DNA from: Paenibacillus sp. 1011MAR3C5
GTDB taxonomy: Bacteria; Bacillota; Bacilli; Paenibacillales; Paenibacillaceae
Assembly: GCF_003591485.1 (NCBI RefSeq)
Contig: NZ_QZCF01000002.1
Location: 682,001 to 746,000, forward strand
Reading direction: 5' to 3'
DNA length: 64,000 nt
Below, one piece after another: positions 36,952 to 45,083 of the stretch; position 1 is the stretch's first letter; every line of letters begins with the position of its first letter. The notes beneath the pieces were generated by a model. The model ran no database searches, had not been told where the DNA came from, and saw nothing but the letters and a program-made list of their open reading frames with translations. The translations under genes were made by a program, and so were the position numbers.

Positions 36952-38031
36952 TTCTTGCTGTCTGCGGTCGATGGCCTCGGCCATCGTCTTATCTGTCAGA
37001 TGCGCGTATATTTGTGTAGTCTCGGGTGAAGCATGCCCAAGCTGCTCTTGCGTTTTGTAAATATCATTCTGCAAATAATAGTCCGTAGCGAAGGAATGCC
37101 GAAGCTTATGGACGGACAGATAAGGCTTGCCAAAGCGTTTGGCGTACTTGATCACCATTGCCTGGATCGCCCGTTTCGTCATTCGGGAGCCTTCATTGTT
37201 GCCGTTGGCGACGGCGAGGAACAGCGCTTTCTCCCGTCTAGGGCATTTGTAGCGGGTTTCTCTCAGGGATAAATAATGATTCAAATCTTCAACCGCTTCG
37301 CTGCGGAAGTAAACGGGTGTTTTGAAGGTATCGTCGTTTTTGCCCTTGCGGTAAACGTAACACAGCTTCTTCTTCAGATCTATGTCATCCGTATTTAGAT
37401 TGACCAGCTCCGAGACGCGAAGACCGGAATGAAGAATAAAGCTGATAATGCAAGCATCCCTAATTTTGTTCAGCTCATAAGAATAGGAGGCTTGCTTGTT
37501 TTTCGCGATCTCTATACCATACCCTTGCTTGATATAGTCAAGAAACTCCGTAATTTCCTCTTCCTGCAGCAGCTTGCCCTCCAGCTTAGCAGCGGTGTCC
37601 TTCGGCTTGTGCGTGCGCTTGATCGAAACTTTCGCCATCACATTTCGCTTAAGGAGCGGGTAAAAGTCGTCATCCTCTGCGATTTGGCTCAAATAATGGA
37701 ACAAGGAGCGAAGCGAGGACAGCTTTCTGGAAATCGTCGTTCGATTGTTGCGCTCCGGCTTATAGGTAGAGAGGAACATACGATACGCATCGATGCTCTC
37801 CATCTTGAGCGTCTCCAGGTCTTGAAGGGGTACGGCCTTCAGATTAGCCGCTTCGGTCAGCCCCTCGCTGATAAGCCAATGAAGAAACGTCTCGTAATCC
37901 CTCATATATTCCACTAGCGAGGACGGGGAGAGGTCGGGCAGCTTATAGTTGATGAATTGCTCGATGTACCATGGCATGGTCGGAAGCTTGGCGTCCAGCT
38001 CCTGCCTGTCTTTCATCTTTATAATGTTCAT
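36934..38031 (-). CDS. xerS: XerS-like tyrosine recombinase
   Basis: A 365-residue tyrosine recombinase. The N-terminal SAM-like domain (LVEYMRDYETFLHWL) is followed by a catalytic domain with R205 (HSGLRVSEL), K231 (RKGKND), H308/R311 (HKLRHSF), H333 (LGHAS) and nucleophile Y342 (TQIYAHL). Length and layout match the single-recombinase XerS type of Firmicutes that resolves chromosome dimers at dif. It could equally be an integrase of a lost element, but no phage or transposon genes and no attachment repeats were seen. Its last codons form part of the terminator stem. Confidence 0.82.
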   Translation of the reverse strand: MNIIKMKDRQELDAKLPTMPWYIEQFINYKLPDLSPSSLVEYMRDYETFLHWLISEGLTEAANLKAVPLQDLETLKMESIDAYRMFLSTYKPERNNRTTISRKLSSLRSLFHYLSQIAEDDDFYPLLKRNVMAKVSIKRTHKPKDTAAKLEGKLLQEEEITEFLDYIKQGYGIEIAKNKQASYSYELNKIRDACIISFILHSGLRVSELVNLNTDDIDLKKKLCYVYRKGKNDDTFKTPVYFRSEAVEDLNHYLSLRETRYKCPRREKALFLAVANGNNEGSRMTKRAIQAMVIKYAKRFGKPYLSVHKLRHSFATDYYLQNDIYKTQEQLGHASPETTQIYAHLTDKTMAEAIDRRQQEGKLDD

Positions 38032-38363
38032 TGCTTTTTCTCCTCGAATATCTATCTCTTTAGCTTATTGTACCAATGGGCGTGTTGGGGGACAATCCTT
38101 GGACAACTTCTTTCTGATTGATTATCGGATAAAAAACTCCATAGGTTGATGAATGGAATTAATCGTATGTTACTTCTGGATGAGCGCGATATTTATTAGT
38201 ATGAACAAATTATTTTTCTAAGAAATTTAATCTTTTCTCTTGAACTTTCAATTTTATTAGTAAATTCATGTAATTAGTTCAATTCTGTTACATGATAATT
38301 GCAACTATGTTACACTACAACGAGTCGCTGTGCGGCAATGAATGAAGGAGGTCATGTCTCTAG
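38032..38363. other. AT-rich intergenic region between xerS-like gene and sleB
   Basis: This divergent spacer of 332 bp is far richer in A+T than its surroundings, especially between about 38150 and 38320. I see no gene, no clear dif-like 28-31-base inverted repeat and no terminator. It must contain the promoters of both flanking genes; a forespore sigma-G promoter would be expected for sleB, but I could not fix one with correct spacing. Confidence 0.5.
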
Positions 38364-39020
38364 ATGAAGAAGAAACTCGTTGTCATGACGTTGGCATTCG
38401 CTGTAGGATTATCCGCATTAACCGGATTGTCCGTTCCGACTGCGCATGCAGCCGCGCCGCAAACGTTGTCTTATGGAAGCTCAGTTCCGGATGTTCCGGA
38501 CTTACAATATCGCTTGAAAGTACTAGGCTATTTCAATACGGACATTACCCCGTATTTCGGACCTGTTACCAGAGACTCTCTCGTTCGTTTCCAGCGGGAC
38601 TATGGGCTGGCAGCTGACGGGATAGCCGGAAACCAGACATGGGCGATGCTGAAGAAAGTATCCGTTAACAAGCATGAGCTTGATTTGCTAGCCAGAATTA
38701 TTTATGGCGAAGCCAGAGGCGAGCCGTATGTGGGACAGGTTGCCGTTGGGGCGGTTGTCATGAACCGGCTGGCCTCCTCCCGTTTTCCGAATACGGTGAA
38801 GGGCGTCATTGAACAGCCGAGAGCGTTCACCGCTGTAGATGATGGCCAATACTTCATGATGCCGGACAAGCAAGCTTACCTGGCGGCACTCGACGCGGTT
38901 CGCGGCTACGATCCGACGAATGGCGCGTTGTATTACTTTAATCCGGATACCGCGACTTCCTCGTGGATCTGGACACGTACACAGACAGGAAAGATTGGTC
39001 GCCATATATTTGCAGTCTAG
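38364..39020 (+). CDS. sleB: spore cortex-lytic enzyme
   Basis: A 218-residue secreted enzyme that cuts muramic-lactam peptidoglycan of the spore cortex during germination. A signal peptide (residues 1 to about 30, ending THAAAPQ) is followed by a peptidoglycan-binding domain (about 38-95; VPDLQYRLKVLGYF, DGIAGNQTW) and the SleB/CwlJ catalytic domain (LLARIIYGEARGEPYVGQVAVGAVVMNR, GALYYFNPDTATSSW). The usual partner gene ypeB is not next to it. AAGGAGG lies 12 bases before the ATG. Confidence 0.93.
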   Translation: MKKKLVVMTLAFAVGLSALTGLSVPTAHAAAPQTLSYGSSVPDVPDLQYRLKVLGYFNTDITPYFGPVTRDSLVRFQRDYGLAADGIAGNQTWAMLKKVSVNKHELDLLARIIYGEARGEPYVGQVAVGAVVMNRLASSRFPNTVKGVIEQPRAFTAVDDGQYFMMPDKQAYLAALDAVRGYDPTNGALYYFNPDTATSSWIWTRTQTGKIGRHIFAV

Positions 39021-39024
39021 ACAG

Positions 39025-39059
39025 CACGCTCCGCCATTGGATGGCGGGGCGTGTTTTTT
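39025..39059 (+). terminator. intrinsic terminator of sleB
   Basis: A 13-pair stem (CACGCTCCGCCAT / ATGGCGGGGCGTG, one wobble) with loop TGG is followed by six T. Confidence 0.92.
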
Positions 39060-39132
39060 GTATGCCTGTATTCGTTCATTCGAATGGAACATGGTATAAT
39101 AAAGGTTATATTCATTCAGGAGGTGGAAGTAC

Positions 39133-39852
39133 ATGAAAGTTGAAATATGGTCGGACTTTGTATGTCCGTTCTGTTATATCGGGAAGAAGAAATTCGAGGC
39201 AGCTTTAGCCCAATTCGCCCACAAGGAACATATCGTGACCGAATTCAGAAGCTTCGAGCTTAATCCGAAGGCGGATTCGAGCGCTCGAATCCGCACGTAC
39301 GATATGCTGTCCCAAAAATACGGCATGACTGTGGAGCAAGCGAAAGCATCCAGTGACAATCTCGTGCAGCAAGCAGCTGCCGTTGGCCTCCACTTTAAAT
39401 TCGATGACGCAATGGAGCTTAACACCTTCGACACGCATCGCCTGGCTCAATATGGCGAGTCGCAGGGCCGCGGCGCAGAGACGGCGGAGCGCTTGTTCCG
39501 GGCTTACTTTACCGATAATGAAGATATTTCGGACAAAGCGCGCCTGGTAGAGCTTGCGGTCGAAGCTGGACTTGAAGAAGCAGCAGTTAGAGCCGTTCTG
39601 GAATCGGATCAGTTCGCGGATGTGGTCCGCGGCCAAGAGGAAGAAGGCAGCCGGTTGGGTATTCGCGGTGTGCCGTTCTTCGTGATCGACCGGAAGTACG
39701 CCGTATCCGGCGCGCAATCTCCGGCTGTATTTCTGGACACGCTGAATAAGGCGTGGGAGGCCAAATATCCGACGCTTGTGCAAGTAAGCGACGATCAGAG
39801 CGGGGCTTCTTGTACGGACGGATATTGCGCTCCCGGCACGGACAAGTCCTAA
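39133..39852 (+). CDS. DsbA-family oxidoreductase (FrnE-like)
   Basis: A 239-residue thioredoxin-fold protein of the FrnE group with the redox motif CPFC (C11, C14) in WSDFVCPFCYIGK, an inserted helical domain and the cis-Pro loop GVPFFVIDRKYAVSGAQ. A second Cys pair occurs at the C-terminal tail (CTDGYC), a feature of FrnE proteins that supports disulphide exchange. There is no signal peptide, so it acts in the cytosol. AGGAGGTGG precedes the ATG. Confidence 0.92.
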   Translation: MKVEIWSDFVCPFCYIGKKKFEAALAQFAHKEHIVTEFRSFELNPKADSSARIRTYDMLSQKYGMTVEQAKASSDNLVQQAAAVGLHFKFDDAMELNTFDTHRLAQYGESQGRGAETAERLFRAYFTDNEDISDKARLVELAVEAGLEEAAVRAVLESDQFADVVRGQEEEGSRLGIRGVPFFVIDRKYAVSGAQSPAVFLDTLNKAWEAKYPTLVQVSDDQSGASCTDGYCAPGTDKS

Positions 39853-39919
39853 ATAAGGCGAATGGACTGGCATCCGGCCGTCCATACTAACTATCTGATT
39901 TCTTGGGGAGGAATAGGTT

Positions 39920-41005
39920 GTGGCTGAACAACGTCAATTGCTTGTATTCTCGGGATCATACGCCGAAGAATCCGATCAAGGACTGCGCGTATTCCGTCTT
40001 GATGAGTCGAGCGGGCAATTATTGGAGACCGGCTCTTATGCCGGCTTGAAAAATCCGACGTTCGTCCATGTCGATGCGGAGCGGAAGCTGCTTTATTCGA
40101 TATCGGAAGGCGTAAATGCAGAAGGCCAGAAAGCGGGTGAGGCGGCGTCATTCCGTATTGATGATAAGGAAGGGAAGCTTGAACTGATTAGCCGTCGTCT
40201 GACAGTGGCGGGCACAACTTGTCATATTCAGCGCGATCAAGGCAACCGCTTCTTGACGGTGACCAGCTATCACGGCGGAATGACCGGACTGCTGCGCATC
40301 GAGGAGGACGGCTCCATCGGAGAAGTGGGCGATGTGCGCCAGCATGAGGGAAGCAGCGTCGATCCCGAGCGGCAGGATAGGCCCCATCCGCATTCCAGCT
40401 TTTACAGTCCTGACGGCCGCTTCTTGCTCGTGCAGGATCTTGGGCTTGATATGATTGCGATCTATCGGCTCGATGCTGAGGAGGGCAAGCTCGTGCCTCA
40501 TGACATGGTTAAGCTTCACGGAGGAGCGGGTCCCCGGCATCTGACGTTCCATCCGAACGGGAGATTTGCTTTTGTGATCAATGAGCTTGATTCCACGATT
40601 ACTTCGTTAGCGTATGATTCGGCGCAAGGAAAGCTTGAAGTGTTGGGAACGGTCAGCACGCTTCCTGCCGATTATAGCGGAGAGAACGGAACCGCCGAGA
40701 TTGCAATCTCGGGTAACGGACGCTACCTGTACGGCTCTAACCGCGGACATGACAGCATCGTCGTATTCGCGGTGGATCCAGAGAACGGCGGCTTAAGCCT
40801 GATCCAACACATGCCGTCAGGCGGCGGACACCCAAGGCATTTCGCCTTAACGCCCAATGGTCAATATTTGCTTGCTGCCAATCGCGACGCAAACAACATC
40901 GTGACGTTCCGCGTGGATGCGGAGCAGGGAACGTTGCGTGCTACTGGGTATGAAGCGGAAGCAACAAAACCGGTCTGTGTTATTCCTGCATATTTTAATG
41001 CATAA
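39920..41005 (+). CDS. lactonase-family protein (seven-bladed beta-propeller, 6-phosphogluconolactonase-like)
   Basis: A 361-residue protein with repeating beta-propeller blades and the family phrases PTFVHVDAERKLLYSISE, DRPHPHSSFYSPDGRFLLVQDLG, GPRHLTFHPNGRFAFVINEL and GGHPRHFALTPNGQYLLAANRD. Relatives include YkgB/Pgl, which hydrolyse 6-phosphogluconolactone in the pentose phosphate pathway. The start is GTG with GGGGAGG upstream. The substrate assignment rests on family membership only. Confidence 0.88.
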   Translation: MAEQRQLLVFSGSYAEESDQGLRVFRLDESSGQLLETGSYAGLKNPTFVHVDAERKLLYSISEGVNAEGQKAGEAASFRIDDKEGKLELISRRLTVAGTTCHIQRDQGNRFLTVTSYHGGMTGLLRIEEDGSIGEVGDVRQHEGSSVDPERQDRPHPHSSFYSPDGRFLLVQDLGLDMIAIYRLDAEEGKLVPHDMVKLHGGAGPRHLTFHPNGRFAFVINELDSTITSLAYDSAQGKLEVLGTVSTLPADYSGENGTAEIAISGNGRYLYGSNRGHDSIVVFAVDPENGGLSLIQHMPSGGGHPRHFALTPNGQYLLAANRDANNIVTFRVDAEQGTLRATGYEAEATKPVCVIPAYFNA

Positions 41006-41073
41006 ATGATTAATGATATAAATAAAACAGAGAAATCCGAATGAAATTGGATAGATGAAAGGGATCGTTATTC

Positions 41074-41289
41074 TTGACAACCAGCACAGACACGAAAGAA
41101 AACCTTAAGCCTACGAAGATTTGGAAATGCAAAAACGCGGAATGCAAAGCATGGGTAAGGGATGAGTTCGCGGCATCCGAGCAGAAATGCCCAATCTGCA
41201 GCGGTCCAATGCTCCGAAGCATGAGGCATCTCCCCCCTGTTCAGAACAAAGCAAAGTCTCAGCCCCGCAAACCCAAATCAGACTTCTAA
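41074..41289 (+). CDS. YdjO-like small zinc-ribbon protein
   Basis: A 71-residue protein with two Cys pairs (CKNAEC and CPIC) forming a likely zinc ribbon; the phrase IWKCKNAECKAWVRDEF matches the YdjO family, described as cold-inducible. The tail is basic and proline-rich (SQPRKPKSDF). The start is TTG, chosen because GAAAGGGA lies nine bases ahead. A large hairpin follows the stop. Confidence 0.82.
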   Translation: MTTSTDTKENLKPTKIWKCKNAECKAWVRDEFAASEQKCPICSGPMLRSMRHLPPVQNKAKSQPRKPKSDF

Positions 41290-41301
41290 TCCTCTTTATG
41301 C

Positions 41302-41339
41302 CAATCGCCCATGTTCCGTTAACGGAGCATGGGCGATTG
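41302..41339. terminator. 38-base near-perfect palindrome between convergent genes
   Basis: Two 19-base arms starting CAATCGCCCATG pair with one T-G wobble. It separates the YdjO-like gene from the convergent SMR pair and probably stops transcription from both sides, though T tracts are weak. Confidence 0.65.
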
Positions 41340-41353
41340 ATTGTTATGACCGA

Positions 41354-41668
41354 TTAGCCGATAAGCTTAAGGCCGATGACGGCACCGAGTACAAGTGCGA
41401 TAAACAAAATACGCATAAAGCTTTTGGATTCGCGGAAGAACAAGATACCGACAAGCGCACTGCCGACCGTGCCTATACCCGTCCATACCGCGTATGCTGT
41501 ACCCATCGGCATATCCTTCATGCCAAGGGATAGTAGAATGAAGCTGATCAGGAAGCCGCCGCCGAGCATAAGGGCACTCTGGAGCGATGCTTTTTTGTTA
41601 TACTGGGCAATACCCGCTACCCCGACGACCTCGAACAATCCTGCCAGTATGACCAGAAACCAACTCAT
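41354..41668 (-). CDS. SMR-family exporter subunit (YkkD/SugE-like)
   Basis: A 104-residue four-helix protein of the small multidrug resistance family. The first helix has the conserved membrane Glu (FLVILAGLFEVVGVAGI), and AYAVWTGIGTVGSALVGILFF is the family's dimer motif. It overlaps its partner's stop as ATGA, so the two form a heteromeric pair. Because a guanidine-I riboswitch precedes the operon, guanidinium is the probable substrate. Confidence 0.9.
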   Translation of the reverse strand: MSWFLVILAGLFEVVGVAGIAQYNKKASLQSALMLGGGFLISFILLSLGMKDMPMGTAYAVWTGIGTVGSALVGILFFRESKSFMRILFIALVLGAVIGLKLIG

Positions 41669-42036
41669 GCAGGCTCACCTTCTTTCTTAGGGAGAGGGTC
41701 TTCATCTCCGTCATGCGTGACCATTTTAAGGCCAATGATGCCAATGAGAAGTACGGCTACTAATCCGATCTTGCTCCACCGGAACGGCTCGCCAAAGACT
41801 GTCATCTCGACGAGTACGGTGCCTACTGTCCCCAGTCCGACGAATACCGCATAAGCCGTGCTTGTCGGCAGCTTCTTCGCTGTATAGATCAACAGCAGGA
41901 AGCTGACGATAATTGCGACAATCGTTCCCGCCCACGCTGGAAGGCTTTCGGCATGCTTGAGGCCCATCACCCACAACACTTCAAAACAAGCCGCCACGAT
42001 AACGAGCAGCCAATACTTGTTTTGGCTCGATTTCAT
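41665..42036 (-). CDS. SMR-family exporter subunit (YkkC-like)
   Basis: A 123-residue partner of the preceding SMR protein: four membrane helices with the membrane Glu in LLVIVAACFEVLWVMGLKHAE, AYAVFVGLGTVGTVLVEM and a charged tail (HDGDEDPLPKKEGEPA). Paired SMR proteins work as heterodimers that exchange protons for small cations. The open frame begins 13 codons upstream; AAAGGAG before the ATG of MKSSQNKYW fixes the start. It is the first gene after the riboswitch. Confidence 0.9.
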   Translation of the reverse strand: MKSSQNKYWLLVIVAACFEVLWVMGLKHAESLPAWAGTIVAIIVSFLLLIYTAKKLPTSTAYAVFVGLGTVGTVLVEMTVFGEPFRWSKIGLVAVLLIGIIGLKMVTHDGDEDPLPKKEGEPA

Positions 42037-42124
42037 TGTACGTCCACTCCTTTTCTTTAGTTTTTGATGTTGCATAAAACTTCATTCACAGGACCAAACA
42101 GGGCAGCAATTGATTAAAATAGGC

Positions 42125-42168
42125 ACAAAAAAAGCCCTGGAAGCATCTGGTCGATGTTCTCCCGGGCT
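42125..42168 (-). terminator. riboswitch-controlled terminator ahead of the SMR pair
   Basis: On the minus strand AGCCC at the 3' edge of the aptamer pairs with GGGCT some 27 bases later, followed by seven T. Since the AGCCC strand is also part of the conserved aptamer 3' end, ligand binding would prevent the hairpin and allow transcription. Confidence 0.82.
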
Positions 42169-42250
42169 TTTATCCCTCCGTGTTGCCGCGGCGGCAGCCG
42201 CGTGTCTTCCCTCGGACCAGACCGGCATCTGCCGCGGAACCCTAGAAGAC
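42159..42250 (-). promoter_or_regulatory. guanidine-I (ykkC) riboswitch
   Basis: The minus strand carries the conserved blocks of the ykkC/guanidine-I aptamer in order: CTAGGGTTCCG, GGTCTGGTCCGAG, ACACG, and ACGGAGGGATAAAAGCCCGGGAGA split here as ACGGAGGGATAAAA and GCCCGGGAGA. It lies between a consensus promoter and the SMR exporter pair, the textbook arrangement for guanidinium export. Confidence 0.93.
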
Positions 42251-42274
42251 TATTATTTCATGAAGTTTCGTTTG

Positions 42275-42303
42275 ATTATAGTACACTCCGGGGCAGGGGT
42301 CAA
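42275..42303 (-). promoter_or_regulatory. sigma-A promoter of the guanidine-riboswitch operon
   Basis: On the minus strand TTGACC and TATAAT are exactly 17 bases apart, 24 bases upstream of the aptamer. Confidence 0.85.
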
Positions 42304-42363
42304 GTGCAAGTTCGCTATGAATATGATAGGATGAAGGTAATCGAATTGGAGAGGGGATGTGTC

Positions 42364-42807
42364 ATGGTTATGCTGCAGCAGCAAAGACGGACCGGGGGCG
42401 AGGCGATCGTCTTGATCGATGGGGAATGCCATCTGTGCCAGCATATTACCCGATATTTGATTGAACATGACAAGAAGCGCGCTTTTTCCTTCGCGACGCT
42501 GCAATCCGCCGCTGGTCAGCGCTTGCTTCGACAAGGCGGCTTAAATACGGATGATTGGGATTCGTTCGTTCTGTATGAGAACGAGCGATTTTATATGAAC
42601 TCTGGCGCTGCGTTAAGGGTGCTGAAAGGTCTGGGAGGCTGGAGGAGCATGCTGTATGCATTCATTGCCGTTCCTGCGCCATTGCGTGATGCGGTATATC
42701 GATGGGTAGCAAGAAACCGACATCGCTTTGGCGGCGGCGCGCCGTCCTGCCTGATGCCTACCCCTGAAGTGTTGTCCCGATTCGTGAAGGACGGCATCGC
42801 TTCGTAA
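42364..42807 (+). CDS. DCC-family thiol-disulfide oxidoreductase-like protein (DUF393)
   Basis: A 147-residue protein with the DCC motif near the N-terminus (VLIDGECHLC), a thioredoxin-like CxxC in the first helix, then FATLQSAAGQRLL and YMNSGAALRVLKGLGG, all typical of DUF393. The open frame runs 70 codons upstream into the riboswitch region; GGAGAGGGG before the ATG of MVMLQQQ sets the start. Its precise redox partner is unknown. Confidence 0.87.
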   Translation: MVMLQQQRRTGGEAIVLIDGECHLCQHITRYLIEHDKKRAFSFATLQSAAGQRLLRQGGLNTDDWDSFVLYENERFYMNSGAALRVLKGLGGWRSMLYAFIAVPAPLRDAVYRWVARNRHRFGGGAPSCLMPTPEVLSRFVKDGIAS

Positions 42808-42853
42808 TCGTAAGGAAATGCTGATTTGAATGCGACCATTGGAGAGAAGCCGG

Positions 42854-43732
42854 ATGAAAAAGTTTAAGAAGTTTTATATAGAAACGACTAGTATATGCAA
42901 TCTGTCCTGTACCTTCTGTCCGCCGACGCAACGAGCCAAAGGCTTCCTGTCTGTGGAAGACTTCAGCCGAACGCTTGATCAGATAAAGCCATACACCGAC
43001 TATATCTACTTTCATGTAAAAGGTGAACCGCTATTGCATCCTAAGATTGACATGCTGCTGGATATCGCGCATGAGAAGGGGTTCAAGGTTAATATTACGA
43101 CGAACGGAACGCTTATTACCAAAAACAAAGCGAAGCTGCTCCATAAGCCGGCTCTGCGGCAAATCAATTTCTCGCTGCACAGCTTTGACGGGCATCCCGG
43201 CTCGGAGGATAAGGCGGGTTACTTGGCGGATATTTTGGCCTTCGTGAAGGAAGTTCAGGAATCAAGCGATGTCATTATATCGTATCGCTTATGGAATTTG
43301 GACATGGATAATGAAGTGAACAAGCAAAAGGATAAAAACAGAGAGCTTCTCGGGATGATTGAAGAGGCGTATTCGCTTGATTACCATATTGAAGAGAAAT
43401 TCAAGCCCGGGACAGGCGTAAAGATCGCGGACAACATATATTTGAATCAAGATCCCGAATTCAAGTGGCCCGATTTGAAGGAGCCGGAGGATGACGGAAA
43501 AGGATTCTGTTATGCGCTTCGCAATCAAGCCGGCGTCTTAATCGACGGAACGGTTATTCCATGCTGTCTGGATGGAGAGGGTGTCATTAACCTCGGCAAC
43601 ATCCACGATAAGCCTTTCGATGAGATTATTGAAGGAGAGCGGGCAACCAACCTGTACGACGGCTTCTCCCGCAGGGAAGCCGTCGAGGAGCTGTGCCGGA
43701 AGTGCGGCTACCGTCAACGCTTCGGGACGTAA
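42854..43732 (+). CDS. radical SAM/SPASM-domain protein
   Basis: A 292-residue radical SAM enzyme. The cluster motif CNLSCTFC (C15, C19, C22) binds the 4Fe-4S that cleaves S-adenosylmethionine; YFHVKGEPLLHP and NITTNGTLI are the usual strand-2 and strand-3 phrases. The C-terminal part has a SPASM/twitch Cys set (FCYALRN, VIPCCLDGEG, LCRKCGY) for one or two extra clusters. SPASM proteins modify peptides or enzymes, but no small precursor peptide gene was found alongside. The frame starts eight codons earlier; GGAGAG suits this ATG. Its end overlaps the convergent CLC gene by 19 bases. Confidence 0.88.
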   Translation: MKKFKKFYIETTSICNLSCTFCPPTQRAKGFLSVEDFSRTLDQIKPYTDYIYFHVKGEPLLHPKIDMLLDIAHEKGFKVNITTNGTLITKNKAKLLHKPALRQINFSLHSFDGHPGSEDKAGYLADILAFVKEVQESSDVIISYRLWNLDMDNEVNKQKDKNRELLGMIEEAYSLDYHIEEKFKPGTGVKIADNIYLNQDPEFKWPDLKEPEDDGKGFCYALRNQAGVLIDGTVIPCCLDGEGVINLGNIHDKPFDEIIEGERATNLYDGFSRREAVEELCRKCGYRQRFGT

Positions 43733-44901
43733 GTACGGACGTGGGATTCGTAGATGCCTGTGCGTCCAGAGACGGCCGCGCTGATAAAGCATGCAATCAT
43801 AATATACAGAGCTCCATGTACCCCGAATAGCTCCAAACCAAGAATAGTGCAGGCAACTGGCGTTTTGGAGGCGGCACCGAATACGGAAGCGAGGCCCAAT
43901 GCGGCAAGGAATGCTGCTGGCAGAGCCAGGTAAGGCGATAGCGCGCTGCCAAGCGCGGAACCAATAACGAACAGCGGCGTTACTTCTCCGCCCATGAAGC
44001 CGGAGCCGAGCGTTACGGCTGTGAACAGGATCTTCCACAGGAAGGCGAGCGGTGAAGTCTCGCCGGCAAAGGCGTCTGCCATCAGAGGAAGTCCCAGTCC
44101 CACATAATCGCGGCTGCCGACCCCATACACAAGCGCAATCATGATGATCCCGCCTACAAAGCTGCGAAGCGCCGGATGCTTGAATCCGCGCGCGAACAGC
44201 TTCTTCAGCATGGCGGTAAGATGAATGAACAGCGCTGCCGCTAATCCAAAAGCAAATGCTGCCGCCGCGACCTTTAATACGGCGAGCCAGCTAACGGGCG
44301 GGAGTGTGCCTATCGCAAAATGGCTATGCTTGATACCCCATGCAAGCGTCACCCCGTGACCTGTGAAGCTGGCGATTAAGCAAGGAAGCAGCGCCTGATA
44401 ACGCTGACCGCCTCGGCTGCTGGCTTCCAAGCCGAATATGGCGCCGGCAATCGGCGTGCCAAATACGGAACCGAAGCCGGCCCCGATTCCGCATAATACC
44501 GCTATTCTGCGATTACGGTCATCAAGACCGAGTCTTCTGCTAATGGCAGAGGAGAGGCTGCCGCTCATCTGTACGGCGGTTCCTTCGCGTCCCGCCGAAC
44601 CTCCGAAGAGGTGTGTAATGAGCGTGCCGAACAAAACGAGCGGAGCCATCCGCAAGGGAATATTGCCATTCCCGCTATGTACTTGTTCCAATACAAGGTT
44701 GTTGCCGCGAATGGCCTCTTTGCCGTATTTCATATAGATGAAGCTCACTGCTGCGCCGCCTATAGGCAGGAGCCATAAGAGCCAGGCATAACGGCTCTGC
44801 AGTGCACTAACGCGCTCGAGACTGGCGAGAAAAAGGGCTGAGGCCGAACCGGCTGAGACTCCGATTCCTATGGGAAGAAGAATCCACTTGAGCCATTTCA
44901 T
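43714..44901 (-). CDS. CLC-family antiporter, CLC-F (fluoride)-like
   Basis: A 395-residue CLC protein with about ten or more membrane helices. The anion-site motif reads GREGTAVQMSGS where chloride CLCs have GREGP, and the usual GSGIP is replaced by RGNNLVLEQ; LTHLFGGSAGREG-type phrasing with NIPLRMAPLVLFGTLITHLF matches remembered fluoride/proton antiporters (CLC-F). This suggests fluoride export rather than chloride transport. No fluoride riboswitch was recognised in its leader. GGAGGAG precedes the start. Confidence 0.82.
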   Translation of the reverse strand: MKWLKWILLPIGIGVSAGSASALFLASLERVSALQSRYAWLLWLLPIGGAAVSFIYMKYGKEAIRGNNLVLEQVHSGNGNIPLRMAPLVLFGTLITHLFGGSAGREGTAVQMSGSLSSAISRRLGLDDRNRRIAVLCGIGAGFGSVFGTPIAGAIFGLEASSRGGQRYQALLPCLIASFTGHGVTLAWGIKHSHFAIGTLPPVSWLAVLKVAAAAFAFGLAAALFIHLTAMLKKLFARGFKHPALRSFVGGIIMIALVYGVGSRDYVGLGLPLMADAFAGETSPLAFLWKILFTAVTLGSGFMGGEVTPLFVIGSALGSALSPYLALPAAFLAALGLASVFGAASKTPVACTILGLELFGVHGALYIMIACFISAAVSGRTGIYESHVRTYVPKR

Positions 44902-44996
44902 CAGGTTGCAGCTCCTCCGGAATATGTCAATTGTCTAATGAGCAGACAACGGCTCTATTATACAATGGAATGCCTGCTTCAGGAATGGGAATATGC

Positions 44997-45054
44997 AAAA
45001 GCCCGCATAAGGCAGACACAGCCATCCGAAAATGACCATGTCGCCGCAGCGGGC
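44997..45054 (-). terminator. probable terminator of the CDF gene
   Basis: On the minus strand GCCCGC and GCGGGC, 42 bases apart, close a structured loop and are followed by TTTTGC. It ends the CDF transcript before the CLC gene promoter. Confidence 0.5.
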
Positions 45055-45083
45055 AGCAGAATTACAGCTATGTCGTCTTACGG

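Noticed and set aside
36934..38031. Integrase of a prophage or genomic island
   Set aside because: No phage, transfer or att-site sequences flank it, and its size and motifs fit a chromosomal XerS-type recombinase.
44902..45083. Fluoride riboswitch ahead of the CLC-F-like gene
   Set aside because: The conserved fluoride-aptamer blocks could not be found on the minus strand; the hairpin there fits a terminator of the CDF gene.
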